A program made the translations under genes and the position numbers. The notes under the pieces were generated by a model that was not told where the DNA came from, ran no database searches, and saw only the letters and a list, made by a program, of their open reading frames with translations. DNA of 64,000 nucleotides from Ashinkailepas kermadecensis (Eukaryota; Arthropoda; Thecostraca; Neolepadidae), in the NCBI GenBank assembly GCA_034440615.1, contig JAOTOM010004569.1, positions 1 through 64,000 on the forward strand, given 5' to 3'. Below are positions 1 to 12,529 of this stretch, one piece after another (position 1 is the stretch's first letter; each line of letters starts with the position of its first letter).

Positions 1-700
1 TCGGCAATTCGCCATCCGCCACCTCTATCAGTCTGCAGTCAACTAGCGTTAGATTCGATGAACTGACATATGAATCAATGTCCTATTACGGTTTAGTTGA
101 ATGAACATTTCAATTTGCATGCAAGGATGCAACATGCCCGCAAATAACCGCCAATGAAGTTATATTTCCATGAAGTGACATTCTATTAATGGAAATTACA
201 ATGAAACATCAAATGCTTGACGAGGTAAAAGTTTACCCAATTCATGCATAAATCATTGACCATAAGATTAGTCGATATCTTCGCCAACTGTAATTTGGCC
301 GATTAGCAGTTCCATCGAGTTAAATTAAGTCAACTGTCATTCATTGAATCGACATTTTGGACTTGTTCTCACTCGATTGAAACACACTACGATGCAACAT
401 GTTTGATGTCTAGGCCCTCAACCAAATCGTTGACTATTCACCACCTGGCCTTTTGCATTCCGATATTCGCCTACAATCAAAATATTGATGGACCAAAATA
501 GCATTCGCCCGAAAGCTAACAGTCTGCGCGTAGTGATAGCGCGTTCGTGGAAAACATATATGATTGATTATGCAAGCCTATGAACCTGTCGACCGCTCGA
601 GACCACACAGAGAATCGGACAAAATAGTATGGAGGTATAACGGCAAGCCCAGCGCAACAAGGCTCCTTGCTGCGCGAGCATCTGTGTGGGCGGCAGGCTA
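1..700. other. AT-rich unique sequence, no gene seen
   Basis: No family-like coding sequence, repeat array or RNA gene was seen here on either strand. The open frames near 516-734 are short and without recognisable features. Confidence 0.5.
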
Positions 701-714
701 CCAGGGTCATCAGG

Positions 715-985
715 GTCTCGGTGGGCGTCATCAACTTATTGGGGAAGTCCGTGGGAGGAACACGCCAGTACCTCAGTGGGGGAGGTACGTCAGGCTATCA
801 GTGGGGAGGTCACGTCAGTTCCTCAGTGGGGAGGTCACGTCAGGCTCTTAGTGGGGATGTCACATCAGGCCGTCAGTGAGGCCACGTGCGGCTCTCAGTG
901 GGGAGGTGAGGATATCACGGGCAGTTCGGAGGGCCACATCAGGCTCTCGGTGGGAGGTTACATCAGACCCTCAGCAGGTGGACTC
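715..985. repeat. Degenerate minisatellite, unit about 25 bp
   Basis: Units share cagtggggaggtcacgtcag with many substitutions and length changes; about ten copies. The short open frames across it follow the repeat and are not called genes. Confidence 0.8.
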
Positions 986-1061
986 TGGATGTCATTGCGG
1001 ACAATCTGTGTCGACGGCTCCGCGGTGAAAACTAACACCTGTCGGCATAATGTCCGGGGCC

Positions 1062-1575
1062 GAAGGCCTACAGTGGAACACGTGCCGTCTGATGCCGGTC
1101 CGACCCGTGAGTACGGCACGAAGGCCTACAGTGGAACACGTGCCGTCTGATGCCGGTCCGACCCGTGAGTACGGCACGAAGGCCTACAGTGGAACACGTG
1201 CCGTCTGATGCCGGTCCGACCCGTGAGTACGGCACGAAGGCCTACAGTGGAACACGTGCCGTCTGATGCCGGTCCGACCCATGAGTACGGCACGAAGGCC
1301 TACAGTGGAACACGTGCCGTCTGATGCCGGTCCGACCCGTGAGTACGGCACGAAGGCCTACAGTGGAACACGTGCCGTCTGATGCCGGTCCGACCCGTGA
1401 GTACGGCACGAAGGCCTACAGTGGAACACGTGCCGACTGATGCCGGCCCGACACGAGAGTACGGTACAACGGCAGAGCAGTGGAACACGTGCCGACTGAT
1501 GCCGGTCCGACACGAGAGTACGGCACAACGGCAGAGCAGTGGAACACGTGCCGTCTGATGCCGGCCCGACCCGTG
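1062..1575. repeat. Minisatellite, 58-bp unit, about 9 copies
   Basis: The first six or so units are almost identical (core aacacgtgccgtctgatgcc, then a gtgagtacggcac segment). The last two or three differ by several substitutions (cacgagagtacgg, ggcagagcag), so the array is homogenised on its left and diverged on its right. Confidence 0.95.
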
Positions 1576-2943
1576 GGTCAGAAACCTGAACATACTATAT
1601 GCCCGCTTCAGAGGAACAGCTGTCCTCCAGTTTTGGGAGAGTTTATTTGCGAGCATGTGCCAGCGCATGGAGGGGTTTCAAGAGTTCAGTCGGGATTAAA
1701 GCCCATACCTACGCATATTGCATACCCATACCGAGGCGGTGAATTTGGAAAAGGACCCTCACGCAGCAAACGAATATCACGGCAGCGAAGAACGAAAACG
1801 AGAATGAGTTGGGGAACTTGGGGCGCTATGGTCTTCCACGCCAACGCGTACGTAGAAATGTCTTCGTGAGTACTAGAGGTGCCAACTTCCCGCCGCTATC
1901 GGACCGATACTAATCCGTCTTGATCGTCTGCACACGCAGTCGTGCCATTGTAGCGAATTGCCTGATCTCAACGTCCACCGTCCTGCCGGTAGCTGTGCAC
2001 CAACTAATTCGATACCCAGGCCGTCTCAAGCTTGACACTGGCAGACGATCACCTCTCAACGGGGTCGGCCGACACAGCAGACTAGTACTCTGCCAACCTC
2101 AGAGGTGAAATGGCCTCCATCGATGGTCCCGGGCTGAGTGTACGCCACTTTTGGTGTTGTCAATGCCACACAAATAAGCTCGGATATTGAGCACGTGGGC
2201 AGGTGACGTATCTGAGCTCTAAGCCTAACGCCGGCCTTATCAGCAAAGATCAAGAAGAAGCCCAGTCATTTTACGACAAGCTCAGTGGCCCTCCACGCAG
2301 CGACACTTTGTCCACAGGGAACTCAGAGCACTCAGAGCACTCAGAGCTCAGAGCACAGAGCATTCAGAGCAGTCTGTCGTGCAGAGCAGTCTGGGGAAAG
2401 TCAAACACGAGGCATGATCCAAAGCCAAACATGCTCCAGCCATCGGCACAACGGCTTACTCCTCTACCCCCTACCCCTCATAATACCCTTCACGACGACA
2501 TACCCCCTCCCCTCCCCTCCCCCCCCCCACACACTTTGGTAATGTCAGCCACTGTATTAAAGTCGCCACTCTCGCGAGTCTCAAAATTTGCTACCTCGAT
2601 GTTCCGTTTTGAGGATCCCCAATCACAAGGACAGATAAACTCGTCGTAATGTTGGTCCACAGAACAGGGAGGACTGCCACACATCGTTCATTCAGGGTGC
2701 CGTCAATAGCCGAAGCATGGTCCTAGTCAATGGTCCTAGTCGATAGCCCTATTCAATGGCTCTATTCAATGGCACCTGGACCACACCTGCTGTAATTATC
2801 TGTACTGCTCGGTCCGGGGTTCGTACAATGTTCAACTATATTGACCGCACCTGACCCCACTGTATAAACCTACCGACTGCCACAGCCATGTATGTTTCAT
2901 GCTTTTGTGCAAACTCACATTTCACAATAGGATGGAACGCACG
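1576..2943. other. Unique sequence with short low-complexity runs, no gene seen
   Basis: It contains a short cagagcact-type repeat (2318-2385), a C/T-rich run (2465-2535) and a few copies of a ggtcctagtcaat-like repeat (2715-2775). No coding exon is recognised. Confidence 0.5.
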
Positions 2944-3431
2944 GTCAGTTTCCGAACACTAAGCGACTGTGTTTCCGAACACTAAGCGACTGTGTTTCCG
3001 ACACTAGGCGTGTTTCGAACACTAAGCGACTGTGTTTCCGAACACTAAGCGACTGTGTTTCCGAACACTAAGCGACTGTGTTTCCGAACACTAAGCGACT
3101 GTGTTTCCGAACACTAAGCGACTGTGTTTCCGAACACTAAGCGACTGTGTTTCCGAACACTAAGCGACTGTGTTTCCGAACACTAAGCGACTGTGTTTTC
3201 CGAACACTAAGCGACTGTGTTTCCGAACACTAAGCGACTGTGTTTCCGACACTAAGCGTCGAACACTAAGCGACTGTGTTTCCGAACACTAAGCGACTGT
3301 GTTTCCGAACACTAAGCGACTGTGTTTCCGAACACTAAGCGACTGTGTTTCCGAACACTAAGCGACTGTGTTTCCGAACACTAAGCGACTGTGTTTCCGA
3401 ACACTAAGCGACTGTGTTTCCGAACACTAAG
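2944..3431. repeat. Minisatellite, 23-bp unit, about 21 copies
   Basis: The unit contains gaacactaagcgactgtg followed by tttcc. Most units are identical. Shortened units occur near 2999-3018 and 3247-3262 and one has an extra T near 3196. A single similar segment lies far away at about 29690. Confidence 0.95.
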
Positions 3432-3463
3432 CGGCTGCACCGACTTGTGTTTGTGAATGGCAA

Positions 3464-6400
3464 CGAAAGGTCGCTGGCGCACCTAACCACCCCAAGACCA
3501 GTCACTCACTATGTGACACAGGCGATCAAAAGGTCGCTGGCGCACCTTACCACCCCAAGACCAGTCACTCACTATGTGACACAGGCGATCAAAGGTCGCT
3601 GGCGCACCTAACCACCCCAAGACCAGTCACTCACTATGTGACACAGGCGATCAAAAGGTCGCTGGCGCACCTTACCACCCCAAGACCAGTCACTCACTAT
3701 GTGACACAGGCGATCAAAAGGTCACTGGCGCACCTAACCACCCCAAGACCAGTCACTCACTATGTGACACAGGCGATCAAAAGGTCACTGTCGCACCTAA
3801 CCACCCCAAGACCAGTCACTCACTATGTGACACAGGCGATCAAAAGGTCGCTGGCGCACCTAACCACCCCAAGACCAGTCACTCACTATGTGACACAGGC
3901 GATCAAAAGGTCGCTGGCGCACCTTACCACCCCAAGACCAGTCACTCACTATGTGACACAGGCGATCAAAAGGTCGCTGGCGCACCTAACCACCCCAAGA
4001 CCAGTCACTCACTATGTGACACAGGCGATCAAAAGGTCACTGTCGCACCTAACCACCCCAAGACCAGTCACTCACTATGTGACACAGGCGATCAAAAGGT
4101 CACTGTCGCACCTAACCACCCCAAGACCAGTCACTCACTATGTGACACAGGCGATCAAAAGGTCGCTGGCGCACCTAACCACCCCAAGACCAGTCACTCA
4201 CTATGTGACACAGGCGATCAAAAGGTCGCTGGCGCACCTAACCACCCCAAGACCAGTCACTCACTATGTGACACAGGCGATCAAAAGGTCACTGTCGCAC
4301 CTAACCACCCCAAGACCAGTCACTCACTATGTGACACAGGCGATCAAAAGGTCACTGTCGCACCTAACCACCCCAAGACCAGTCACTCACTATGTGACAC
4401 AGGCGATCAAAAGGTCGCTGGCGCACCTAACCACCCCAAGACCAGTAACTCACTATGTGACACAGGCGATCAAAAGGTCGCTGGCGCACCTAACCACCCC
4501 AAGACCAGTCACTCACTATGTGACACAGGCGATCAAAAGGTCACTGTCGCACCTAACCACCCCAAGACCAGTCACTCACTATGTGACACAGGCGATCAAA
4601 AGGTCGCTGGCGCACCTAACCACCCCAAGACCAGTCACTCACTATGTGACACAGGCGATCAAAAGGTCGCTGGCGCACCTAACCACCCCAAGACCAGTCA
4701 CTCACTATGTGACACAGGCGATCAAAAGGTCACTGTCGCACCTAACCACCCCAAGACCAGTCACTCACTATGTGACACAGGCGATCAAAAGGTCGCTGGC
4801 GCACCTAACCACCCCAAGAGACCAGTCACTCACTATGTGACACAGGCGATCAAAAGGTCACTGTCGCACCTAACCACCCCAAGACCAGTCACTCACTATG
4901 TGACACAGGCGATCAAAAGGTCACTGTCGCACCTAACCACCCCAAGACCAGTCACTCACTATGTGACACAGGCGATCAAAAGGTCACTGTCGCACCTAAC
5001 CACCCCAAGACCAGTCACTCACTATGTGACACAGGCGATCAAAAGGTCACTGTCGCACCTAACCACCCCAAGACCAGTCACTCACTATGTGACACAGGCG
5101 ATCAAAAGGTCGCTGGCGCACCTAACCACCCCAAGACCAGTCACTCACTATGTGACACAGGCGATCAAAAGGTCACTGTCGCACCTAACCACCCCAAGAC
5201 CAGTCACTCACTATGTGACACAGGCGATCAAAAGGTCACTGTCGCACCTAACCACCCCAAGACCAGTCACTCACTATGTGACACAGGCGATCAAAAGGTC
5301 GCTGGCGCACCTTACCACCCCAAGACCAGTCACTCACTATGTGACACAGGCGATCAAAAGGTCACTGTCGCACCTAACCACCCCAAGACCAGTCACTCAC
5401 TATGTGACACAGGCGATCAAAAGGTCGCTGTCGCACCTAACCACCCCAAGACCAGTCACTCACTATGTGACACAGGCGATCAAAAGGTCGCTGGCGCACC
5501 TTACCACCCCAAGACCAGTCACTCACTATGTGACACAGGCGATCAAAAGGTCGCTGGCGCACCTTACCACCCCAAGACCAGTCACTCACTATGTGACACA
5601 GGCGACCAAAAGGTCACTGGCGCACCTTACCACCCCAAGACCAGTCACTCACTATGTGACACAGGCGATCAAAAGGTCGCTGGCGCACCTTACCACCCCA
5701 AGACCAGTCACTCACTATGTGACACAGGCGACCAAAAGGTCACTGTCGCACCTAACCACCCCAAGACCAGTCACTCACTATGTGACACAGGCGATCAAAA
5801 GGTCGCTGTCGCACCTAACCACCCCAAGACCAGTCACTCACTATGTGACACAGGCGATCAAAAGGTCGCTGTCGCACCTAACCACCCCAAGACCAGTCAC
5901 TCACTATGTGACACAGGCGATCAAAAGGTCGCTGGCGCACCTTACCACCCCAAGACCAGTCACTCACTATGTGACACAGGCGACCAAAAGGTCACTGTCG
6001 CACCTAACCACCCCAAGACCAGTCACTCACTATGTGACACAGGCGATCAAAAGGTCGCTGGCGCACCTAACCACCCCAAGACCAGTCACTCACTATGTGA
6101 CACAGGCGATCAAAAGGTCACTGTCGCACCTAACCACCCCAAGACCAGTCACTCACTATGTGACACAGGCGACCAAAAGGTCACTGTCGCACCTAACCAC
6201 CCCAAGACCAGTCACTCACTATGTGACACAGGCGACCAAAAGGTCGCTGGCGCACCTAACCACCCCAAGACCAGTCACTCACTATGTGACACAGGCGATC
6301 AAAAGGTCGCTGGCGCACCTAACCACCCCAAGACCAGTCACTCACTATGTGACACAGGCGACCAAAAGGTCGCTGTCGCACCTAACCACCCCAAGACCAG

Positions 6401-6740
6401 TCACTCACTATGTGACACAGGCGATCAAAAGGTCGCTGGCGCACCTTACCACCCCAAGACCAGTCACTCACTATGTGACACAGGCGATCAAAAGGTCACT
6501 GTCGCACCTAACCACCCCAAGACCAGTCACTCACTATGTGACACAGGCGATCAAAAGGTCGCTGTCGCACCTAACCACCCCAAGACCAGTCACTCACTAT
6601 GTGACACAGGCGATCAAAAGGTCGCCGGCGCACCTAACCACCCCAAGACCAGTCACTCACTATGTGACACAGGCGACCAAAAGGTCGCTGTCGCACCTTA
6701 CCACCCCAAGAAACCAGTCACTCACTATGTGACACAGGAT
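3464..6740. repeat. Large minisatellite, 63-bp unit, about 52 copies
   Basis: Each unit contains aaggtcgctggcgcacctaa, then caccccaagaccag and cactcactatgtgacacagg. Because 63 is a multiple of 3 and the plus frame lacks stops, it reads open for 400 and then 631 codons, with a 21-residue repeat containing RSLAHLTTPRPVTHYV. Frame is broken only at a lost A near 3594, an extra AG near 4818 and an extra AA near 6712. Two main variants (gctggcgc and actgtcgc) alternate irregularly; an atc-to-acc variant occurs only from about 5600 on. Each unit has a small inverted repeat, GTCAC and GTGAC around tcactat. No start context, splice signal or non-repeat coding flank supports a protein. Confidence 0.98.
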
Positions 6741-6764
6741 GCCTGCAGTCAGATAGCAACCCGT

Positions 6765-6998
6765 AACCTCGACTGGGAACCCTGTCGAGAGCCGCCCGTA
6801 ACGTCGACTGGGAGCTCTGTCGAGAGCCGCCCGTAACCTCGACTGGGAGCCCTGTCGAGAGCCGCCCGTAACCTCGACTGGGAGCCCTGTCGAGAGCCGC
6901 CCGTAACGTCGACTGGGAGCCCCGTCGAGAGCCGCCCGTAACCTCGACTGGAAGTCCTGTCGCGAGCCGCCCGTAACGTCGACGATCGGCTTTCTTGA
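6765..6998. repeat. Minisatellite, 35-bp unit, about 7 copies
   Basis: Units share cgactgggagccctgtcgag followed by agccgcccgtaac. Variants include acgtc/acctc and one unit with a shortened ending. A lone related segment, ccctgtcgagagc, is at about 8744. Confidence 0.92.
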
Positions 6999-6999
6999 G

Positions 7000-7780
7000 A
7001 GCCGCCCATCTGTCGGTGGTTCGTTTGCGCTGTTATCAGCCGGGCCTGTGTCGAACCCGTCGGCGTCGGCGTCAGCGTCAGCGTCGGCAGCCGGACCTGA
7101 TGTCAGTGGAACCGACCGCGCCGGTGCCCCGCCCCGTCAGGCTAGCATCAGCTGCAGGGCAGCCAATCAGTCCGCACAGCCGGTCTTGGCTTGGACGACA
7201 GGGCCCGCTGTGTATTTGCGCCGCTTTGCACTCGGGCGTGGTTGGTGCTCGCATAGCGGGCGGCGAAGTTCAGGACAGGGTGGTGGAGCGGGAGCAGATC
7301 TGATTGCCCGTGAAGGAGATCTTCACCTCCTCGTCATGGAATCCCACCGACTTCTGACGGGTAACCCCACCTCCACCGTACCGTGACGAGGAACTCCACC
7401 GCCTCCTAACGAAAAACTTCAACGACTCCTGCCGACAAACTACACCGCCTCATGACTCGGAACTCCGCCACGACAAGACGTATAGTTTCGCCATCTTATC
7501 ACGGTAGATTTCACCGCCTGCAGACGAGGAACTCCACCTCCCTACTATCAGGATGTCCTGCTCTAGCATTTGGAATCACAGACCCACGACTGGAGATTTC
7601 GCAGCTCCTGGCCGGATACTTCACGCCCTCAAACATTGAAGCTTCACTGCTCACGGCGACGCCGACCCGATGTCGATCACCGGGTGCGTTGATTCGTCAG
7701 CAACACTGAGGACTACACTGTCGGGCGTGGTCACCACAACTGCACATATGCCGACTCCCGGGGGGCTGCGTGATCAGCAA
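7000..7780. repeat. Unique sequence with a degenerate repeat of about 30-36 bp
   Basis: A (gtcggc)n-like run is at 7056-7092. From about 7325 to 7640 segments resembling gaactccaccgcctcctgac recur with much divergence, as in an old minisatellite. No gene is recognised. Confidence 0.5.
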
Positions 7781-8035
7781 TGCATGACGCTCCGGTTAGC
7801 TGCATAGGGAGTGAGTGAAACGCGGTGCACCGCTCGCGCTGGCCGGACCGCGAAAGCTCCCCGCGATGGGAATCGAGCCCACCACCTCGCGGTCACAAGG
7901 GCACCGCCCACGACCACGCCCAGCCGCAGGAACGGCATCGACACGGTGTAAGGGCATTCATTACCTGGGTCACAGTGTAAGGGCCACAGCCTATGACACG
8001 GTGCAGCCTCTCCAATCCAAATACCCAGCCAACAG
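7781..8035 (-). mobile_element. tRNA-derived SINE-like copy
   Basis: Read on the minus strand, the segment 7920-7860 has a tRNA-like 3' half: CTTGTGACCGCGAGG as an anticodon-arm-like part and GGGCTCGATTCCC as a B box. A non-tRNA body follows. The A-box part is degenerate and no target duplication was identified. Confidence 0.4.
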
Positions 8036-8219
8036 TGAGTAGATAATGTACCATTGCAGACATTTTGGGTCAGCATACCAGATCGGATAGCTACAGCGCC
8101 GACCTTGCCTAAATTTTCATTCCTTCACCTGCTTTGATGGTGCACTCCAGTGACAACGCCACACTTTGCAATTTGCATCACCAATTTCTCTGGCGATCTA
8201 CCCAAGTAGTCAGTTTCAT

Positions 8220-8680
8220 CGACAAACGAGCCGCCGGCAGCCGGCCGGCCGGCCGGCCTCCTGTCTGCCGGCAGCTGGGCGGGCGGCCACCCCTGTCCAC
8301 CAGCTTGCCGACAGCAGCGGCCGGCAGCTGGGCGCGCGCGAAGGTCAGCAGCCCCAGCCGGCCCGACAGTCGGCCGCCGAGCAGTCGTGGCCGCGGTCGC
8401 CCGAACAGCTGCAGACTCTCCGTAGCGGCAGTCGCCCGGGCGCGCGGGCTGCGTCACCGCTCGTCGCGGCGGCGGGCGGCTGGTGGGCGGCGGCGGCCGG
8501 CCGCCCGCCAGGCGTTCCTCCGCCTCGGTGGCCGTCTGGCGCGCCGGCCGCAGCCGCTCGATCGGCCAGCTGTCTGCCCGGTGACGTCACGCGCCGCTGT
8601 GGCTGCCGGCGCGGGCGGCCGCCATGTTTGCCGCGGACGGCGGCGGCGGCCGGCCTGGCTGGCTGTCACCGCTGAAGGGG
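8220..8680. other. GC- and CpG-rich island, no gene recognised
   Basis: Dense in cgg, gcc and ccggcc. Overlapping open frames on both strands are low-complexity Arg/Ala/Pro-rich, as expected from such composition. It could be a promoter or first-exon island, but I see no coding match. The following 8683-8890 is unremarkable. Confidence 0.5.
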
Positions 8681-8889
8681 CCTTGGCTTGGTTCGCGACG
8701 CGTACAGACGCTGCCGTTCGGTGTGGCCAGTGTGTCGCACTGAACCCTGTCGAGAGCTGAGAGGTGATGTTGAAATTAGCGCCTCAAGGACGAGAATAGT
8801 CACCGCCTAACCTTTCGCATTCACAGGCCGGTACGCTGCCTTTGCACCTACAGCCCCTCCCCTCTAAAAAAAACTCAAACGAACTCAGC

Positions 8890-9254
8890 CTAGTCGCGGG
8901 AGTCCAGCCTCCTGCCGGATCCCGTCGCTAATCCACGCGGGTGACGTGCTAGAGCGGAGCGGGGCACCACCTCCCCGAGCCGCCCGGCCGATTTCCCTGG
9001 GCGGCTGCAGGCTTTCACAGCGCGTGATGTGGCGGCCAGCCTGAGCGTGATGTGGCACCTCCGCCTGGACGGCGGCTGGCTGTCCAGGCGGCGGCGGCGG
9101 CCGGCCACGCTGACCGGTCGGCCGTGCACCCCGGTCGTTACCCCGCCGCCGCGGTGCTGGCGGCGCCACCAGGGGCCACCGCCGCGCTCCCAGCACGGAG
9201 GCCGGCGTCGATGCTTATCGGCGCCGCCGTGACGTCACGCAGCTGCAGGTGGCC
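8890..9254. other. GC-rich segment next to the 9.3-kb minisatellite
   Basis: CpG-rich, with open frames on both strands but no family-like coding. It grades into the tandem array that follows. Confidence 0.4.
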
Positions 9255-9735
9255 GACTGAAGCGGCGGCGGCCGGCGGCGGCCGGCGGAGGCGGCTCGGC
9301 AGCCCCTGACGGGACAGCCTGTGCCGCGGCCGGCGGAGGCGGCTCGGCATCCCCTGACGGACAGCCTGTGCCGCGGCCGGCGGAGGCGGCTCGGCAGCCC
9401 CTGACGGGACAGCCTGTGCCGCGGCCGGCGGAGGCGGCTCGACAACCCCTGACGGGACAGCCTGTGCCGCGGCCGGCGGAGGCGGTTCCGCAACCCCTGA
9501 CGGGACAGCCTGTGCCGCGGCCGGCGGAGGCGGCTCGGCAGCCCCTGACGGACAGCCTGTGCCGCGGCCGGCGGAGGCGGCTCGGCAACGCCTGACGGAC
9601 AGCCTGTGCCTCGGCCGGCGGAGGCGGCTCGGCAGCCCCTGACGGACAGCCTGTGCCGCGGCCGGCGGAGGCGGCTCGGCAGCCCCTGACGGACAGCCTG
9701 TGCCGCGGCCGGCGGAGGCGGCTCGACAGGCCGCG
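9255..9735. repeat. GC-rich minisatellite, unit 47-48 bp, about 10 copies
   Basis: Units share ggcagcccctgacggacagc then ctgtgccgcggccggcggag. Some units have an extra g in gacgggacagcc, which changes frame and explains why all three minus frames carry long runs of the same peptide. Confidence 0.95.
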
Positions 9736-9796
9736 GCTCGCCGCAGCCGCAATAGCTGCAGGAGACGTGACTCGTCCGCCGCCCACTGCAGACAGT

Positions 9797-9833
9797 CACA
9801 GTCACACACATACACACATACACACACACACAC
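9797..9833. repeat. (CA)n microsatellite with TACA interruptions
   Basis: An imperfect run of CA dinucleotides with cacata interruptions. Confidence 0.9.
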
Positions 9834-10715
9834 CGGCCGGCAGAGTCTGACCGGACCGGCTGGCGGCCGTTCAGCTGAAGTGAACGCTGGCGCTGGCGCC
9901 GACGAGCGGTCGGCCTCCCCGTCCCGCCAGAGGTCACCCAAGGTGGACGCGCTGGCTGTGGCAGCGGCAGTGGCGGAGCGAGCGAGAGGTGGCCGCTCGG
10001 CCCGTGCCGACCACCAACACTCTGCGCTGAAGCACCATCCAGCGCGGCCGTCCAAGATTTGCGGCGGGGAGCTGGCACACTGAACCTTCGCACCAACGCA
10101 GAAGGAATAATATCACATAATCACAACTACGTGCGGACCTTCTGCGTTCGCCCACAGAGTTTATTTGGTCGAGACACGATGAGACAAGGCGACGACTTGA
10201 CATATGGCCAGAACAGAATTCGGACTGCAACTATAATTTGGCAACTGGAAAGAAAATATGCCGATTCCACATGCAATGAGTCAAATTCAAATTTACGAGA
10301 TGTTGACAACATTCAGTTTGGCTTCGCTTAAAATGTGATGTTAGCCTAAAACGATTGCAAGCTTAGTAAGCACGGTCAACAACCGGTCATTTGCCAAAGA
10401 AGGAACCAGGAGCTCCCAAGGGGAAGAAGGAAACATATAGCGTGGGTCGCCCAACACACCGCATTAACGCTCGTCTACCATGACAGCTACAGTCGCAGCA
10501 AAATAGCGGCAGCGAACAGGCAGGTCTACTTATGACATGCTTAGTGCTTTGCAAACATCAAAGACATCCTTATTAATGGAAACACAACTCCGAAATCTAA
10601 ACTTCGTCGGTTCATAATCGCATTCATAGAAATTCGCCGGCCATTTCCAGGAGCCAGAGGAGCTAAGAGCCCCTCAACTCCATGTTTTCGGAACGTGAGA
10701 CGCTCGCCTTCACGG
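9834..10715. other. Unique sequence, no gene seen
   Basis: The left part is GC-rich; 10080-10640 is more AT-rich. No coding exon, tRNA or transposon signature is recognised. Confidence 0.5.
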
Positions 10716-11355
10716 CAGTCGCGATCCGTCCCACGGCAGTCGCAGCCCATCTCACGGCAGCCGCAGCCCATCTCACGGCAGCCGCAGCCCATCTCACGGC
10801 AGCCGCAGCCCATCCCACGGCAGTCGCAGCCCATCTCACGGCAGCCGCAGCCCATCCCACGGCAGTCGCAGCCCATCTCACGGCAGCCGCAGCCCATCCC
10901 ACGGCAGTCGCAGCCCATCTCACGGCAGTCGCAGCCCATCTCACGGCAGTCGCAGCCCATCCCACGGCAGTCGCAGCCCATCCCACGGCAGTCGCAGCCC
11001 ATCCCACGGCAGCCGCAGCCCATCTCACGGCAGTCGCAGCCCATCTCACGGCAGCCGCAGCCCATCCCACGGCAGCCGCAGCCCATCTCACGGCAGCCGC
11101 AGCCCATCTCACGGCAGCCGCAGCCCATCCCACGGCAGCCGCAGCCCATCTCACGGCAGCCGCAGCCCATCCCACGGCAGCCGCAGCCCATCTCACGGCA
11201 GCCGCAGCCCATCTCACGGCAGCCGCAGCCCATCCCACGGCAGCCGCAGCCCATCTCACGGCAGCCGCAGCCCATCCCACGGCAGCCGCAGCCCATCTCA
11301 CGGCAGCCGCAGCCCATCCCACGGCAGCCGCAGCCCATCCCACGGCAGTCGCAGC
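10716..11355. repeat. Minisatellite, 21-bp unit, about 30 copies
   Basis: The unit reads cggcagccgcagcccatctc plus one base, with ccg/tcg and tctc/tccc variants. The cagtcgcag form is concentrated in the left half and the cagccgcag form in the right half. Being 7 codons long and stop-free, it is open in several frames on both strands (up to about 277 codons); these are not called genes. Confidence 0.97.
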
Positions 11356-11574
11356 TAGTTCGTTTAAGTCGTGAGCCGTAGCTCGTTCCAGGGTATCCCC
11401 GTGACGAGGTTTAACGAGTGAGCTCGGGTGTGTGTAATGCACACACCCATGCCGTCTACAAGACAGAGGCTCTCTTTCCGCTCCCTTCTGGGACACTGTT
11501 GTTCACACGCTTGATCTCGGGCTCCCAGTTGTGGCACGTCGTGCGCACGTCGTGGCTATTCCGATGTCCCCGAC

Positions 11575-11790
11575 ACAGTGACATGTCTCACGTCGTCCCA
11601 GGCCCACATATCACGTCGTCCCAGGCCCACGTCCCACAACCCACGTCCCAGGCCTACGTCTACCGTCGCCCCAGGTCTACGTCCCACGACGTCCCAGGAC
11701 CACGTCCCACGACGTCCCAGGCCCACGTCTCACATCGTCCCAGGCCCACGTCCCACGTCATCCCAGGCCCACGTCCAACATCTCACGCCC
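11575..11790. repeat. Minisatellite, about 23-bp unit, about 9 copies
   Basis: Units share gtcccaggcccacgtcccac with length changes. The flanks 11360-11570 and 11800-12020 hold nothing recognised. Confidence 0.88.
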
Positions 11791-12021
11791 CAGTGACAGG
11801 CCCAGGCGAGGCCGTGCCCTCGGGCGTGCTATCGGACCGCAGGATCTGCTTCGAGGCAGATTAAGCAGACGAGGCCGTGCCACTGGTACTGACCGGCCAG
11901 CGTTAATTCCGCCGTACGGCGAACACCGGCCAGTCACTGCCATCGCCTGGGTGCCGAGCCGAAGGAAAGTCTGCCCGTGGTCATACTGGAGCCCAGAGCA
12001 TGCCACGCCGCGACGTGAGGC

Positions 12022-12292
12022 TGACCACGCGGACTGGCGGCGTTCTGTGACAAGTTCGCTACACGGATTGGCAGCATGCTGTGACGAATTCGCTACGCGT
12101 ACTGGCAGCATGCTGTGACGAGTTCGCTACGCTGAGTGGCAGCATGCTGTGACCCGTTCGCTACGCGGACTGGCGGCGTTCTGTGACAAGTTCGCCACGC
12201 GGACTGGCGGCATGCTGTGACAAGTTCGCTACGCGGAGTGGCAGCATGCTGTGACCCGTTCGTTACGCGGACTGGCGGCATGCTGTGACGAG
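12022..12292. repeat. Minisatellite, 34-bp unit, about 8 copies
   Basis: Units share gttcgctacgcggactggca followed by gcatgctgtgac. Variants at gacgag/gacaag/gacccg and cagcatgct/cggcgttct alternate. Confidence 0.92.
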
Positions 12293-12529
12293 TTCCCGGC
12301 TGGCACAGCTGGCCGCTTGGTGTCGGCTCAGCTCACCGCGGAGGGGCGGCACGAACAAAGGCAGCGGCCAACATCGTTCGACCTGATGGCGCAGTTGTTC
12401 CAACGCTCCGGGGGACGTGTCGGCCGAGGCAGCGCTGCTTATTTTGCAACATCGGCACACCACGACTGGGCACCAGCCAGGTCCCTCAGTCGCCACCGCT
12501 GATGAAGATTAGCTGCTTCACTCGCTCAG

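Noticed and set aside
3638..6732. Two long plus-strand open frames of 400 and 631 codons
   Set aside because: They consist only of the 63-bp tandem unit, have no unique coding flank and restart only where an indel resets the frame.
10541..11496. Cys-rich MGCGCRE repeat protein or AVRWAAA repeat protein
   Set aside because: Both are frame readings of the same 21-bp minisatellite on the minus strand, with an equally open plus strand.
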